From Nonomuraea rubra (lineage in GTDB: Bacteria > Actinomycetota > Actinomycetes > Streptosporangiales > Streptosporangiaceae), in assembly GCF_014207985.1 (NCBI RefSeq), contig NZ_JACHMI010000002.1, positions 32,734 through 96,733 of the forward strand: a stretch of DNA of 64,000 nucleotides, in the 5' to 3' direction. Below are positions 23,595-32,524 of this stretch, piece after piece. The translations under genes were made by a program, and so were the position numbers. Each line of letters opens with the position of its first letter. The first letter of the stretch is position 1. Under the pieces are notes generated by a model that worked only from the letters and a program-made list of their open reading frames with translations, did not search any database and was not told the DNA's origin.

Positions 23595-25169
23595 ATGCCG
23601 CTTCCCGAGCGTAATCAGGAGTGGCCGCCGCCAGCGATCCGACAGGAGATGCGGCTCTACGACACTCACGGCGCCTGGTACGCCGGCGACCCGGACAAGC
23701 TGGCGCAGGTGTACGGCGGCAACCGGGCAGCGCCGATGGTGGGGATGGACCCGAAGGGCTGGGACCGGCCGATCAGCCGCATGGGCGGATACCTCGGGCG
23801 TGCAGTCCGCTACTTCTGGGGAACGCCCACACCGGCCGCGCAGTCACGAGCGACGAAGCTTCACATCCCGCTCGCCGCCGATATCGCCGCCACCAGCGCC
23901 GACCTGCTGTTCAGCGAGCCACCGACACTCAAGCTGAAGGGCAAGAAGGGGCAGCAGCGGCTCGACAGCGTGCTGCACGAGGCCGGCGTCTACGGCAGCC
24001 TCCTGGAGGCCGCAGAGCTGGCCGCCGCATACGGGGGCGTCTACCTGCGGGTCGGCTGGGACACGACGATGGCTGACCACCCGGTCGTGGACGCGTTGCC
24101 GCCGGACGCCGCCGTGCCCGAGTTCCACAACGGCCGGCTGAAGGCGGTGACGTTCTGGCGGGTCGTCTACGAGGACGACCGGTCGGGCGAGGTGTGGCGG
24201 CACCTGGAGAAGCACGAGAAGGGCCGCGTCTTCCATGGCTTGTACCTGGGCGATGAGGATCACCTGGGCAGGCAGATGCCGTTGGAGGATCACCCGGCGA
24301 CCGCCGAGTTCGCCGAGCTGGTGGACGAGGATGGCGGGTTCGACAGCGGGTTCGATCGTGGCCTGCTGGTTGAGTACATCCCGAACATGCGCCCGCACAG
24401 GATGATCCGGGGTACGGCGGTCGGCCGCAGTGACTATGCGGGCGTTGAGCCGTTGCTGGACGCGTTGGATGAGACGTGGACGTCTTGGATGCGGGACCTG
24501 CGGCTCGGTAAGGCGAGGATCATCGTCCCGGAGATCTACCTGACGACGGCCGGGCGCGGCCAGGCAGCGTCGTGGGATCCGGATCGGGAGATCTACAGTC
24601 CGTTGGGCGGCATGCTGCCGTCGCCGCAGAACCCCGGCAGCATGATCACCCTGAGCCAGTTCAAGATCCGGGTGCAAGAGCATGCGGAGACGTCGAAGCA
24701 CCTGGTGGAGCAGATCGTTCGCGGTGCCGGGTATGCGCTGCAGTCGTTCGCTGAGGGTGGCAATGGCCAGGCCAAGACGGCGACCGAGATCCACATGGAG
24801 AAGCACCGGTCGTACTCGACGCGCGGCCGGAAAATCGGCTACTGGACACCGCGACTCGCGTGGCTGTCGGAGGCGATGCTGGCCGTCGATCACGCGGTGT
24901 TCGGGACGAAGGTCGTGGCTGAGCGGGCGACCGTGGAATGGCCGGACGGCGTCATGCCCGACCCCGAGAGCATGGGCCGCACGCTGGACATGCTGAACCG
25001 GGCGCAAGCCGTCAGCCTGGACACGAAGATCCGTTGGGTTCACCCCGACTGGGACGACGTCCAGGTCCAAGCTGAGAAGGAGCGGCTGCGCGACGAGCTC
25101 GGGCTGAACGTGCCGGACCCGGCAGCCCTGGGCGAGACGTGGATCCCTGACGCGAGCGGCGACGACTGA
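23595..25169 (+). CDS. Portal protein
   Basis: The product is 524 aa, a usual length for SPP1-gp6-like portals. It has the early RMGGYLGRAVRYFWG segment, the conserved ADIAATSADLLFSEPP stretch (about 93-108), and a C-terminal region with ATEIHMEKHRSYSTRGRK and KIRWVHPDW. It forms the dodecameric ring through which DNA is packaged and to which the tail attaches. The downstream minor capsid gene overlaps its stop by 1 nt (TGATG). Confidence 0.88.
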   Translation: MPLPERNQEWPPPAIRQEMRLYDTHGAWYAGDPDKLAQVYGGNRAAPMVGMDPKGWDRPISRMGGYLGRAVRYFWGTPTPAAQSRATKLHIPLAADIAATSADLLFSEPPTLKLKGKKGQQRLDSVLHEAGVYGSLLEAAELAAAYGGVYLRVGWDTTMADHPVVDALPPDAAVPEFHNGRLKAVTFWRVVYEDDRSGEVWRHLEKHEKGRVFHGLYLGDEDHLGRQMPLEDHPATAEFAELVDEDGGFDSGFDRGLLVEYIPNMRPHRMIRGTAVGRSDYAGVEPLLDALDETWTSWMRDLRLGKARIIVPEIYLTTAGRGQAASWDPDREIYSPLGGMLPSPQNPGSMITLSQFKIRVQEHAETSKHLVEQIVRGAGYALQSFAEGGNGQAKTATEIHMEKHRSYSTRGRKIGYWTPRLAWLSEAMLAVDHAVFGTKVVAERATVEWPDGVMPDPESMGRTLDMLNRAQAVSLDTKIRWVHPDWDDVQVQAEKERLRDELGLNVPDPAALGETWIPDASGDD

Positions 25170-27145
25170 TGACCATCACTCCAGCCGCTGCCATCGAGGA
25201 GGGTCTGGAGCAGGCGCGCAAGGTCGCCGCCATGTACGCCGACGCGGAGACGGCGCTGCTGGAGCGCATCGCCGCGCGGGTCGGCAAGGACCTTGACAAC
25301 GACGATGGCGACGACTGGGCGGACAAGCGGCTCTCCGAGGTGACGCAGCTCCGGAAGGAAGCCGAAGCGATCGTCCGCCGGTTGCAGGCCGCGTCGAGAG
25401 CTGCCGCTGAGGCGGCGGTGCTGGAAACGTGGGCCGAAGGCATGGACGCCGCGGTGCGCGGTGCCGTGTTGCAGGTCCACGACCGGAAGGTCCGGAAGCG
25501 GCTGGCCAAGGTGCTGGAGGACGCGAAGAACCTCGGCGCGAGCCGGGGCATCAACGCCGGCCAGGGCGTTGCCGAGCTGGCCGCGCAGACCGTTCGTATG
25601 GTCACGTCGGTCCATGAGGGCGCGCTGCGGGCGGTGGACGACATCTTCCGCAACGTCGTCGCCGAGACTGCCAGCCGAGCGCTGATCGGCGCGGAGACTC
25701 GGCGGGAGGCGGCGCAGCGTGCGCTCGACCGGTTCACGGCCGAGGGCATCAAGGGGTTCACTGACTCGGCCAACCCGCCCCGGACCTGGAGCATGGCCAG
25801 CTACGCCGAGATGGCTATGCGGACGGCCGTCGCTCGGGCGGCGGTGGACGGTCATCTGTCCACGCTGCGCGAGGCCGGGATCAACCTGGTCAGCGTGTCG
25901 CGGCTGCCGTACACGTGCGACCGATGCGCCCGCTGGGAGGGTGAGGTACTGGCCCTGTCCGGATCGGCGGGCACGCGCGTGGAGGAGAACCCAGCCACGG
26001 GCGTGCAGGTGTTCGTGCAGGTCGCGGGGACGGTCGCGGAGGCCCGGTTGGCGGGCCTGCTGCACCCGAACTGCGGGCACAGCCTGAACGCCTACCTGCC
26101 TGGAGTGTCGAGGCCGGCGCCCGTTGTGCAGTCGAAGACCACCTACAAGGAGTCGCAGCGGCAGCGCTACCTGGAGCGGAAGGTCCGCGAGACCAAGCGG
26201 CGCGCGGCGGTTGCGCTCGACGACGACGCCCGCGCGAAGGCGGATGCGAAGACGGCCGCCTACCAGCAGCAGCTCAAGGAGCTGACGAAGGCGACAGGGC
26301 TGCGACGCAGAACCGATCGGGAGAGGGCCGACGCCCCGTCTGCGGACCTGGATGAGCTGACCGACCGGGAACTCGCCGACCTGGCCAGCAAGTTCAGCCA
26401 CGACGAGCAGGCGCTGGCCCGGCTTGAGCAGGAGATGAGCCGCCGCGACGAGGCCGACGCGGCGGCTGCGCGGGCAGCCGGCCCGGCTGCGCAGGACGAC
26501 CCGATCGCCGCGTTGTCGGAGATCAACGACCTGGGCGACCTGACCGACGACCACGTGTTGGCGCTGATGGAGCGGTACCGCGACGACGAGCAGGGCATGG
26601 CCCGCGCGCTCGACGAGCTGGACCGCATCGAGAGGCAGACTCGCGCGCGTGAGAACTGGTCGTGGAACTGGCGCGAGGAGGAGACCGACGCCGACCGGGC
26701 GATTTCGGACCTCATCGCGTCGGGCCGCTACTCCTACATGGACGCGTACGCCGAGGTGCACGGGCTGGACCCGGCCGAGCTGGACCGTCAGGAGCGGCGG
26801 GCCCTGCTGGAGGCGGACCGCCGGCCGGGCGAGGACATCGATCAGACGGTGCGCCGCCTGTACGCCGAATGGCTCGACCAGGCGTACGAGCGGGCCGAGG
26901 CCGACACGAACGGCTTCCTGCTGAACGCCGAAGGGCGTGCGGCCGGGATCAACGAGCGGTCGCTGTTCTCCGGGCCGGCCGCGCGCGCCAGGAAGTACGC
27001 CAGCGAGGAGCTGCTGCGCTGGTGGGCGAACAACGCGCGGCTCACCCTCACAGAGTTCCGCGCGCAGTGGCTCGGGCGGGAGTCCGACCGGCGGGCGGCC
27101 GAGCAGATCCGAGCGGGCGGCGCCGGGAGGGAGTTCGGAGTATGA
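25169..27145 (+). CDS. Phage minor capsid protein (MuF/min_cap2-like) with long C-terminal extension
   Basis: The product is 658 aa. The N-terminal 310 residues match phage minor capsid protein 2/MuF-type proteins: a helical region, then YTCDRCARWEGEVLAL (about 248-263) and LLHPNCGHSLNAYLPG, the Cys/His cluster typical of this family. Residues 320-658 are an extra, highly charged helical region (TDRELADLASKFSHDEQALARLEQE) that may be a second, injected or internal domain. MuF C-termini sometimes carry toxins, but no such motif is visible here. It follows the portal gene directly. Confidence 0.82.
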   Translation: MTITPAAAIEEGLEQARKVAAMYADAETALLERIAARVGKDLDNDDGDDWADKRLSEVTQLRKEAEAIVRRLQAASRAAAEAAVLETWAEGMDAAVRGAVLQVHDRKVRKRLAKVLEDAKNLGASRGINAGQGVAELAAQTVRMVTSVHEGALRAVDDIFRNVVAETASRALIGAETRREAAQRALDRFTAEGIKGFTDSANPPRTWSMASYAEMAMRTAVARAAVDGHLSTLREAGINLVSVSRLPYTCDRCARWEGEVLALSGSAGTRVEENPATGVQVFVQVAGTVAEARLAGLLHPNCGHSLNAYLPGVSRPAPVVQSKTTYKESQRQRYLERKVRETKRRAAVALDDDARAKADAKTAAYQQQLKELTKATGLRRRTDRERADAPSADLDELTDRELADLASKFSHDEQALARLEQEMSRRDEADAAAARAAGPAAQDDPIAALSEINDLGDLTDDHVLALMERYRDDEQGMARALDELDRIERQTRARENWSWNWREEETDADRAISDLIASGRYSYMDAYAEVHGLDPAELDRQERRALLEADRRPGEDIDQTVRRLYAEWLDQAYERAEADTNGFLLNAEGRAAGINERSLFSGPAARARKYASEELLRWWANNARLTLTEFRAQWLGRESDRRAAEQIRAGGAGREFGV

Positions 27146-27312
27146 CCATTTCCGAGACTGACCGCAGAGCGGCCGTGACGTTCGGTCGTCTGGCTGGCGA
27201 GCGCGGCATGCCGGTCACCGTCTGCCCGTACCCGGTGCGGGGCGATGACCGGGCGCGTGCGCTGCGGCTGCTGTGGATGCGCACGTACGCGCGGCACACC
27301 TCGGGCGCATAG
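27142..27312 (+). CDS. Small unknown protein
   Basis: The 56-aa product starts at ATG 27142 over the previous stop (ATGA). It has a basic C-terminus (LRLLWMRTYARHTSG) and no known family. It lies between minor capsid and scaffold genes. Confidence 0.5.
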   Translation: MTISETDRRAAVTFGRLAGERGMPVTVCPYPVRGDDRARALRLLWMRTYARHTSGA

Positions 27313-27388
27313 ACGCGCCCTTCTTCGGTCCGCCAGGCGCGGGCCTTTCCCATGTTCCGACGACACGCTCCAGGAGGGCGATCTCGTC

Positions 27389-28150
27389 ATGCCTGAAAAC
27401 ACTGTGCCGACCACCGACGACAGCGGCGAAGGCCAGCCGCAGCAGGAGCAGAACCCTCCGGCTGGGGCCGGGGTCACGCCGTCCGAGCCGCCGGCGGCGG
27501 ACGAGGCGGGGGTCAACCCCGACGCCAAGCGCGTGGACCAGCTCCCGACGTGGGCGCAGAAGCTCATCAAGGACACCCGCGCGGAGGCGGCCGACTGGCG
27601 GTCCAAGCTGAAGGACGCGCAGAAGACCGCCGACGAGGCGACCGCCAAGCAGGGGCCGTCTCCGGAGGAGATCACCGAGAAGGTGAAGACGGATTTCGCT
27701 CAGCAGATCGCCAAGGCGTTGGGCCTGGCGGCTGAGGAGGAGACGCCGATCGACCCGCAGAAGGTGATCGAGACTCTGACGGCCGAGCGGGACACCACGG
27801 CGAAGGAGCGCGACTCGGAGAGGGAACGGCACCGCCGTGCCTTGATCGAGCTGGCGGTGCACCGCGCCAGTCAGAAGGTCGGTGCGGACCCGGACGCCCT
27901 GCTCGATTCCAGGTCGTTTCTCAAGGCGGTCCGGGACATGGACCCGGACGCCGACGACTTCTCCACCAGCCTGACGGAGACGATCCAGACGGCGGTGGAG
28001 AACAACCCGAAGTTCAAGGCGGCCACCCAGGCGGGGCCGCCCGCGCGCTCGGGGGGCGAGTTCACCGGCGGGCCTGGTGAGCGAGCGCCGAGTTCCGAGC
28101 CCTCCATTGACGAGTTCCGCGCCAGGCGTAAGAAGCGCGCCTCGTCCTAG
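27389..28150 (+). CDS. Scaffolding protein
   Basis: The product is 253 aa and very hydrophilic. A disordered Pro/Glu-rich N-terminus (1-45) is followed by a long charged coiled-coil-like region (about 60-150, ITEKVKTDFAQQIAKALGL ... TLTAERDTTAKERDSERERH) and a basic tail (DEFRARRKKRASS). This composition and its place immediately before the coat gene identify an actinophage scaffold. It directs prohead assembly and is lost or degraded on maturation. Confidence 0.85.
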   Translation: MPENTVPTTDDSGEGQPQQEQNPPAGAGVTPSEPPAADEAGVNPDAKRVDQLPTWAQKLIKDTRAEAADWRSKLKDAQKTADEATAKQGPSPEEITEKVKTDFAQQIAKALGLAAEEETPIDPQKVIETLTAERDTTAKERDSERERHRRALIELAVHRASQKVGADPDALLDSRSFLKAVRDMDPDADDFSTSLTETIQTAVENNPKFKAATQAGPPARSGGEFTGGPGERAPSSEPSIDEFRARRKKRASS

Positions 28151-28152
28151 TC

Positions 28153-28176
28153 GCTGATTGCGGGACCGCAATTAGC
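28153..28176. promoter_or_regulatory. Dispersed 24-bp palindrome upstream of the coat gene
   Basis: GATTGCGGGACCGCAATTAG with flanking GCT is a near-perfect palindrome that begins 3 bp after the scaffold stop and ends 25 bp before the coat-protein ATG. Confidence 0.75.
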
Positions 28177-28200
28177 TCTCCAAAGAGGTGAAAGGCCCGA

Positions 28201-29139
28201 ATGGCTAACACTTTCCTGACCCCGAGCATTATCGCCAAGGCGGCGCTGGCCACGCTGTACGAGACCTGCGTCATGGCCCAGCTTGTCCACCGCGATTATG
28301 AGCAGGAGTTCGTCTCCCGCGTGGGCGACACGATCTCCGTGCGGAAGCCCGCCGTGTTCCAGGCGAACGAGTTCGACCGGGCGACCGGCATCCAGATCCA
28401 GAACGCGTCCGAGGGCAGCGTGCCGATCACGCTGAACCACTTCGCCGACGTGAGCTTCAGCGTCACCGCCGAGGAGCTGACGCTGGAGATCGAGGACTTC
28501 GGCACGCAGCTCCTCAACCCCGCGATGGAGGCGATCTCGCAGAAGATCGACAGGGACATTCTGAGCCTCAGGAACGACATCGTGCAGCGCGTGGGCGTCC
28601 CGGGCACGACTCCCACGGGCCTCACCGGCGAGGTGATCCACCCGTACGACGACCCGAAGACGGCGATCGACGCCAGGCGCGTGCTCAACCAGCGGAACGT
28701 CCCGGCGGCGGATAGGCATCTGGTGATCGGCCCGGAGATCGAGGCGCTCTGGCTGTCGGATCCGCTGTTCCACCAGGCCGACGTCAGGGGCGACACGGAC
28801 GGTCTCCGCGAGGCTTCGCTGGGCAGGCGAGTCTTCGGTCACGATGCCTACCAGACCCAGAACATCGACGCGCCCACGGGCACGCCGACGACTGGCCAGC
28901 CGAACACCGAGATCGGAGTGGCTTTCCATAGGACCGCTTTCGCGTTGGTGACTAGGCCCTTGGTCCTTCCGCAGGGCGCGGCCAACGCCGCCGTGGAGAG
29001 CTACAAGGGCTTCGGCGTCCGCGTGGTGATGGACTACGACATCTCGAAGAAGCAGGACATCGTGTCGGTGGACTGCCTCTACGGCGTCAAGACTCTCGAC
29101 GCCAACAGGGCTGTGCTGATCCACGGGGTCGCGGCGTGA
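28201..29139 (+). CDS. Major capsid (coat) protein, P22-coat family
   Basis: The product is 312 aa. It starts MANTFLTPSIIAKAALATL and continues with FVSRVGDTISVRKPAVFQA, the pattern of the P22 coat protein family (HK97 fold). The central DADR/ALLER-like helix and the late FALVTRPLVLPQGA segment also fit. It forms the icosahedral shell. GAGGTG lies 7-12 nt before the ATG. The dispersed palindrome sits directly upstream of the ribosome-binding site. Confidence 0.92.
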   Translation: MANTFLTPSIIAKAALATLYETCVMAQLVHRDYEQEFVSRVGDTISVRKPAVFQANEFDRATGIQIQNASEGSVPITLNHFADVSFSVTAEELTLEIEDFGTQLLNPAMEAISQKIDRDILSLRNDIVQRVGVPGTTPTGLTGEVIHPYDDPKTAIDARRVLNQRNVPAADRHLVIGPEIEALWLSDPLFHQADVRGDTDGLREASLGRRVFGHDAYQTQNIDAPTGTPTTGQPNTEIGVAFHRTAFALVTRPLVLPQGAANAAVESYKGFGVRVVMDYDISKKQDIVSVDCLYGVKTLDANRAVLIHGVAA

Positions 29140-29354
29140 CCGGCTGGGCCCGATTCGGTGACGTCATCTTCCCGCTGTCGTCCGTGACCAGTATCTCGGT
29201 CAAGCCCACGACCGGCGGCAAGTACTACGTCGAGGTGGACCGCTACGTGGGCAACTACCTGGTCACGAACCAGACTCCCGCGATCGACACCAAGGCGGAG
29301 GCCACTCAGACGGCCGAGCGGATCGCGCACGGTCTCTACTGGGAGGCCGCGTGA
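29136..29354 (+). CDS. Small protein after coat gene
   Basis: The 72-aa product starts at GTG 29136 over the coat stop (GTGA). The beta-rich sequence (GDVIFPLSSVTSISVKPTTG) could be a capsid decoration or stabilising protein, but no family is recognised. It is GTGA-coupled to the next gene. Confidence 0.65.
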   Translation: MTGWARFGDVIFPLSSVTSISVKPTTGGKYYVEVDRYVGNYLVTNQTPAIDTKAEATQTAERIAHGLYWEAA

Positions 29355-29635
29355 CGTTCATCTACCGCAACGCCAACACTGGGCAGGTGGTCCCGCTTGA
29401 ACAGCGAGACCCCTGCCTGGACATGTTGGACAACTGGCGGATCGTCGGCGGGCCCGAGCCCGCCGACGCGTCCGGTCCGGCTTCGGCCGGGCCGGTCCGC
29501 CCGTCCGAGCACGACAACAAGGCGGCATGGGTCGAGTACGCGGTCGCGCGCGGCATGTCCGAGAGCGACGCCAAGGCGCTGAGTAAGGCGGCCTTGATCG
29601 AGGAGTTCGGGGAGGACGACGATGGCGAGGACTGA
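29351..29635 (+). CDS. Small head protein with HeH/SAP-like C-terminus
   Basis: The product is 94 aa. The C-terminal 40 residues (AAWVEYAVARGMSESDAKALSKAALIEEFG) match the helix-extended-helix pattern found in many phage head-region proteins. The N-terminus repeats a short beta segment and there is a Pro/Ala linker. It probably assists head completion. It overlaps the next gene by 14 nt. Confidence 0.65.
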   Translation: MTFIYRNANTGQVVPLEQRDPCLDMLDNWRIVGGPEPADASGPASAGPVRPSEHDNKAAWVEYAVARGMSESDAKALSKAALIEEFGEDDDGED

Positions 29636-29963
29636 TCTGGCCGTCCGGCCCATGCCGCGCATCGGCGTTGCGCTCGGCGTCGGCCTGGTCGCGGCCAACG
29701 TGGACGGCAACGCCTTCGACCACACCGACCGGCGCATGCTGCTGATCAAGAACAGCAACGGCGCGCCCGCGACGGTGACCGTGCAGATCCCGGCGACGGT
29801 CGAGGGCCAGGACGTGGAGGACCTGCCGGTCACCATCCCGGCCAACGACAGCGTGCTGCTGCCGCCGTTCAGCGCGGTGTACCGGCAGGAGAACGGCAAG
29901 GTGTACATCGACTACGCGGCCCCGGCTGGCCTCACGGTCGGCGTGCTCGAACAGCCGGTGTAG
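29622..29963 (+). CDS. Probable head decoration or fibre protein
   Basis: The 113-aa product has an N-terminal ARTDLAVRPMPRIGVALGVG followed by a beta sandwich (ATVTVQIPATVEGQDVEDLPVT ... SVLLPPFSAVYRQENGKVYID). Small beta proteins at this position in actinophages are often capsid decoration proteins. The assignment is by size, fold appearance and position. Confidence 0.6.
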   Translation: MARTDLAVRPMPRIGVALGVGLVAANVDGNAFDHTDRRMLLIKNSNGAPATVTVQIPATVEGQDVEDLPVTIPANDSVLLPPFSAVYRQENGKVYIDYAAPAGLTVGVLEQPV

Positions 29964-29965
29964 CC

Positions 29966-30358
29966 ATGGCGTACGCAACCGCTGCCGACTACACGGCATA
30001 CAGCGGCCAGGCCGCGCCGCCCGACGACATCGACCGGAGGTTGGAGCGCGCGTCCGAGCGCATCGACGAGATGCTGTTCGCCTCGATCTACCCGACCGAC
30101 GACGCTGGCCTGCCCACCCGGCCGGAAGACGTCGAGGCGATGAAACGGGCGACGTGCGCGCAGGTCGCGTGGACGATCGCCACGGGCGATGAGTTCGGCG
30201 TGGCTGCGGCGTTCAAGTCGGTGTCGATCGGCTCGGTCCGGCTGGACCGTGGAGGCTCCGGAGACGCGCCGCCCCCGCGGTACTCACCGGACGCCTCCTC
30301 GATCCTGCAGCGGGCCGGCCTGCTGCCCGGCTACATCCTCGACGGGAGCGTGTGGTGA
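29966..30358 (+). CDS. Head-tail connector (adaptor) protein
   Basis: The 130-aa product is helical, with ATAADYTAYSGQ at the start, RRLERASERIDEML, and a later MKRATCAQVAWTI segment. This is the pattern of the gp6/gp15-type connector that binds the portal ring after packaging. It is followed directly (TGATG) by the stopper gene. Position and helix pattern together support the call. Confidence 0.78.
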   Translation: MAYATAADYTAYSGQAAPPDDIDRRLERASERIDEMLFASIYPTDDAGLPTRPEDVEAMKRATCAQVAWTIATGDEFGVAAAFKSVSIGSVRLDRGGSGDAPPPRYSPDASSILQRAGLLPGYILDGSVW

Positions 30359-30666
30359 TGCTGCCCGAATGGCTGCTGCGCCACAAGGCGACCATCGAGC
30401 CGTTCCAAGGCGACGGCGCGTACGGCCCCGTGTTCGGGGACGCGTTCGAGGCCCGCTGTCTCGTGGACGACGAGCGGCGCCTGGTGCGCGACGCCCAGGG
30501 CGCCGAGGTCGTCTCCGACACGACCGTGTTCTTCCCTCCGGGCACCACCTGCCCGGAGGGCAGCAGGGTCACCGTCAACGGGCGGCAGACCACCGTCATC
30601 ACGTCCTTCGCCCGCGACGGTGGCGGGCTGCCGACCCCGGATCACGTTGAGGTGGTGTGTCGCTGA
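30358..30666 (+). CDS. Head-tail stopper protein
   Basis: The 102-aa product is a small beta barrel in appearance (LRHKATIEPFQGDGAYGPVFG ... TVFFPPGTTCPEGSRVTVNG), the usual form of SPP1 gp16-like stoppers. ATG 30358 is preferred over the GTG codons just upstream because it overlaps the previous stop. It seals the portal after packaging. Confidence 0.75.
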   Translation: MLPEWLLRHKATIEPFQGDGAYGPVFGDAFEARCLVDDERRLVRDAQGAEVVSDTTVFFPPGTTCPEGSRVTVNGRQTTVITSFARDGGGLPTPDHVEVVCR

Positions 30667-31019
30667 TGGTCAACGCCAAGTTCAACGCGAAGATCAACGG
30701 TGAGGAGATCACCGCAGAGATGCGGCGCGCGGCCGCGCGCGGTCTGCGCCTCGCGACCGAGCACGTGCTGTCAGTGTCCAATCAGCGGGTGCCGCACGAC
30801 GTGGGCGACCTGGAGCGATCGGGCGCGGCTGTCGTTGACCGAGAGGACCTGGTCGGCGTCATCTCGTACGACACCCCATACGCGCGTACCCAGCACGAGA
30901 ACCTGGACTACCAGCACAAGCCGGGGCGCACAGCGAAGTTCCTGGAGCTCGCGCTCCGCGAGGAAGCCGAGACGGTCAAGCTGATGCTCGCCCGGCAGCT
31001 CCAGCAGGTGTTCAAGTGA
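30666..31019 (+). CDS. Neck/tail-completion protein (HK97 gp10-like)
   Basis: The product is 117 aa. EMRRAAARGLRLATEHVLSVSN and VPHDVGDLERSGAAVVD followed by YARTQHENLDYQHKPGRTAKFL is the standard HK97 gp10-like/minor capsid pattern. It acts at the head-tail junction. It is followed by the tail terminator gene with a GTGA overlap. Confidence 0.78.
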   Translation: MVNAKFNAKINGEEITAEMRRAAARGLRLATEHVLSVSNQRVPHDVGDLERSGAAVVDREDLVGVISYDTPYARTQHENLDYQHKPGRTAKFLELALREEAETVKLMLARQLQQVFK

Positions 31020-31465
31020 GCGGCTGGACGCGCGACCTGCTGACAGGGTTCGCGGTCCTGCTCGGCGAAGCCGACGTGGCGACCTGGAACCCGAACGGCA
31101 TCTACACCGACAACCAGACGGCCCTCACGATCGGTGGCCTCCCGGCCAAGCCAGACACAGCGATTGCGCTCGCCGTGTACGGCGTAGGCCAGGCCGGCGA
31201 CGACGTTGAACAGCCGGACTCGGCCGTGCAGATGCAGGCCCGATTCCGGGCCAAGACGGACCCCCGGGTTGTGGACGACCTGGCGGACGGCGTGTTCGAC
31301 GCGATTCATGGCCTGGCCAACGTGACGCTCTCGACAGGCGTGCACGTGCTGCTCGCTCGGCGGACGCTCGTCGCCCCGCTCGGCCGCGACTCCAGCGGCC
31401 GGTGGGAGCGGGCCGACTCCTTCGACCTGATGGTCCATCGGCCGTCGCCGCACCGCGACGTCTGA
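31016..31465 (+). CDS. Tail terminator protein
   Basis: The 149-aa product lies between the gp10-like protein and the major tail protein, the standard tail-terminator position. It shows an N-terminal helix (LLTGFAVLLGEADVATWNP), a central strand, and AVQMQARFRAKTDPRVVDDLADGVF, as in minor-capsid/tail-terminator families. It caps the tail tube and joins it to the neck. Confidence 0.72.
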   Translation: MSGWTRDLLTGFAVLLGEADVATWNPNGIYTDNQTALTIGGLPAKPDTAIALAVYGVGQAGDDVEQPDSAVQMQARFRAKTDPRVVDDLADGVFDAIHGLANVTLSTGVHVLLARRTLVAPLGRDSSGRWERADSFDLMVHRPSPHRDV

Positions 31466-31479
31466 TCCCACCTTTCACT

Positions 31480-31503
31480 GCTGATTGCGGTACCGCAATC
31501 AGT
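31480..31503. promoter_or_regulatory. Dispersed 24-bp palindrome upstream of the major tail gene
   Basis: 31481-31502 is a perfect 22-bp palindrome with core GATTGCGGTACCGCAATC, the most symmetrical member of the family. It lies 30 bp before the major tail protein ATG. Confidence 0.8.
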
Positions 31504-31532
31504 GCTTTGACGTGCCCATTTAAGGAGTGAAC

Positions 31533-32009
31533 ATGGCGCTGCGAAGCCTGCTCGCTAAGGACTGGAAGCTCGACGTGGCGACCGGTGCCGACCCGGAGAA
31601 CCCGACCTGGCTCCCCGTGCGGGGCCTGACGTCGTTCCAGGAGACCACCGACGACAACACCGAAGAGGACTCGGACTTCGACGACGAGGAGGGCTGGGGC
31701 TCCTCCGTCGTGACCGGCCGGACGTGGCAGATCGAGGCCGAGGGCCGCCGAAAGCGGACCGACGCCGCGGTGTTCACCGCCGACCCGGGCCAGGAGGCCA
31801 TCCGGAAGGCGGCCCGCAAGGTCGGGTTCGAGGCCAACATCAAGGTGAGGTGGTACCGGCGGGACGGCGCGAACGACGCCTACGAGGGCACCTGCACCGT
31901 CTCCGAGTTCACCAAGGGCGGTTCGGTGACCGACCTGGAGCCGTTCAACTTCACGCTGCTCGGCCAGGGCGCCCCGGTCGAGATCACGAACCCGGTGGCC
32001 ACCCCGTGA
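31533..32009 (+). CDS. Major tail protein
   Basis: The 158-aa product has the features of siphovirus tail tube proteins: KDWKLDVATGADPENPTWLPV, QETTDDNTEEDSDFDDEEGW (acidic loop, about 33-52) and a beta-rich core with TVSEFTKGGSVTDLEPFNFT. It polymerises into the tail tube. It is preceded by AAGGAGTG, by the best copy of the dispersed palindrome, and followed (GTGA) by the tail chaperone gene. Confidence 0.87.
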   Translation: MALRSLLAKDWKLDVATGADPENPTWLPVRGLTSFQETTDDNTEEDSDFDDEEGWGSSVVTGRTWQIEAEGRRKRTDAAVFTADPGQEAIRKAARKVGFEANIKVRWYRRDGANDAYEGTCTVSEFTKGGSVTDLEPFNFTLLGQGAPVEITNPVATP

Positions 32010-32524
32010 CCCAGTTCCAGGACCTCGACGAGTTCTTCGACGACACCTTGCCGCTCCCGGTGGGCGGGAAGTGGTACCGCATCCCCGCCCCCGACGCCGA
32101 GGTCGGCCTGCTGTGCCAGCGGCTCATGCACGCCAGCATGGCCGCCGAGCAGGGCGAGACGGTGGACGACCCCAAGCTCAACGAGCTGGCCGAGGTTGTT
32201 CTGTCCGATGACGAGGAGCGCGACCTGTACCAGCGCATCCTCGGGCCGGTGTGGCACGAGCTGCGCACGGACGGCGTGTCGTGGCCGAAGGTCCAGCACG
32301 TCGGCGCGACCGCGCTGGTGTGGGTCGCGGCCGGTAAGGAAGCAGCCGCGAAAATCTGGGCCTCGGGCGGCGTGGGGGAAGCCCCGGCCCCGAACCGGGC
32401 GACTCGTCGGGCGACGGCAGCGGCGGCGACATCGACCCGATCTCGGGGCTCCGCGACTACTACGACCCGGACGACGGCCTCTCGGTCTCGCAAGGCCGCA
32501 CCGTCTCGTGGCAAGACATCCTGA
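32006..32524 (+). CDS. Tail assembly chaperone, short (zero-frame) product
   Basis: The 172-aa product starts at GTG 32006. The N-terminal 120 residues (GGKWYRIPAPDAEVGLLCQRL ... PVWHELRTDGVSWPKVQHVG) match actinophage tail chaperones. After residue 125 the zero frame becomes low-complexity (TAAAATSTRSRG) and looks like unselected sequence, consistent with a ribosomal shift to another frame. It works with the tape measure protein during tail assembly. Confidence 0.8.
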   Translation: MTQFQDLDEFFDDTLPLPVGGKWYRIPAPDAEVGLLCQRLMHASMAAEQGETVDDPKLNELAEVVLSDDEERDLYQRILGPVWHELRTDGVSWPKVQHVGATALVWVAAGKEAAAKIWASGGVGEAPAPNRATRRATAAAATSTRSRGSATTTTRTTASRSRKAAPSRGKTS

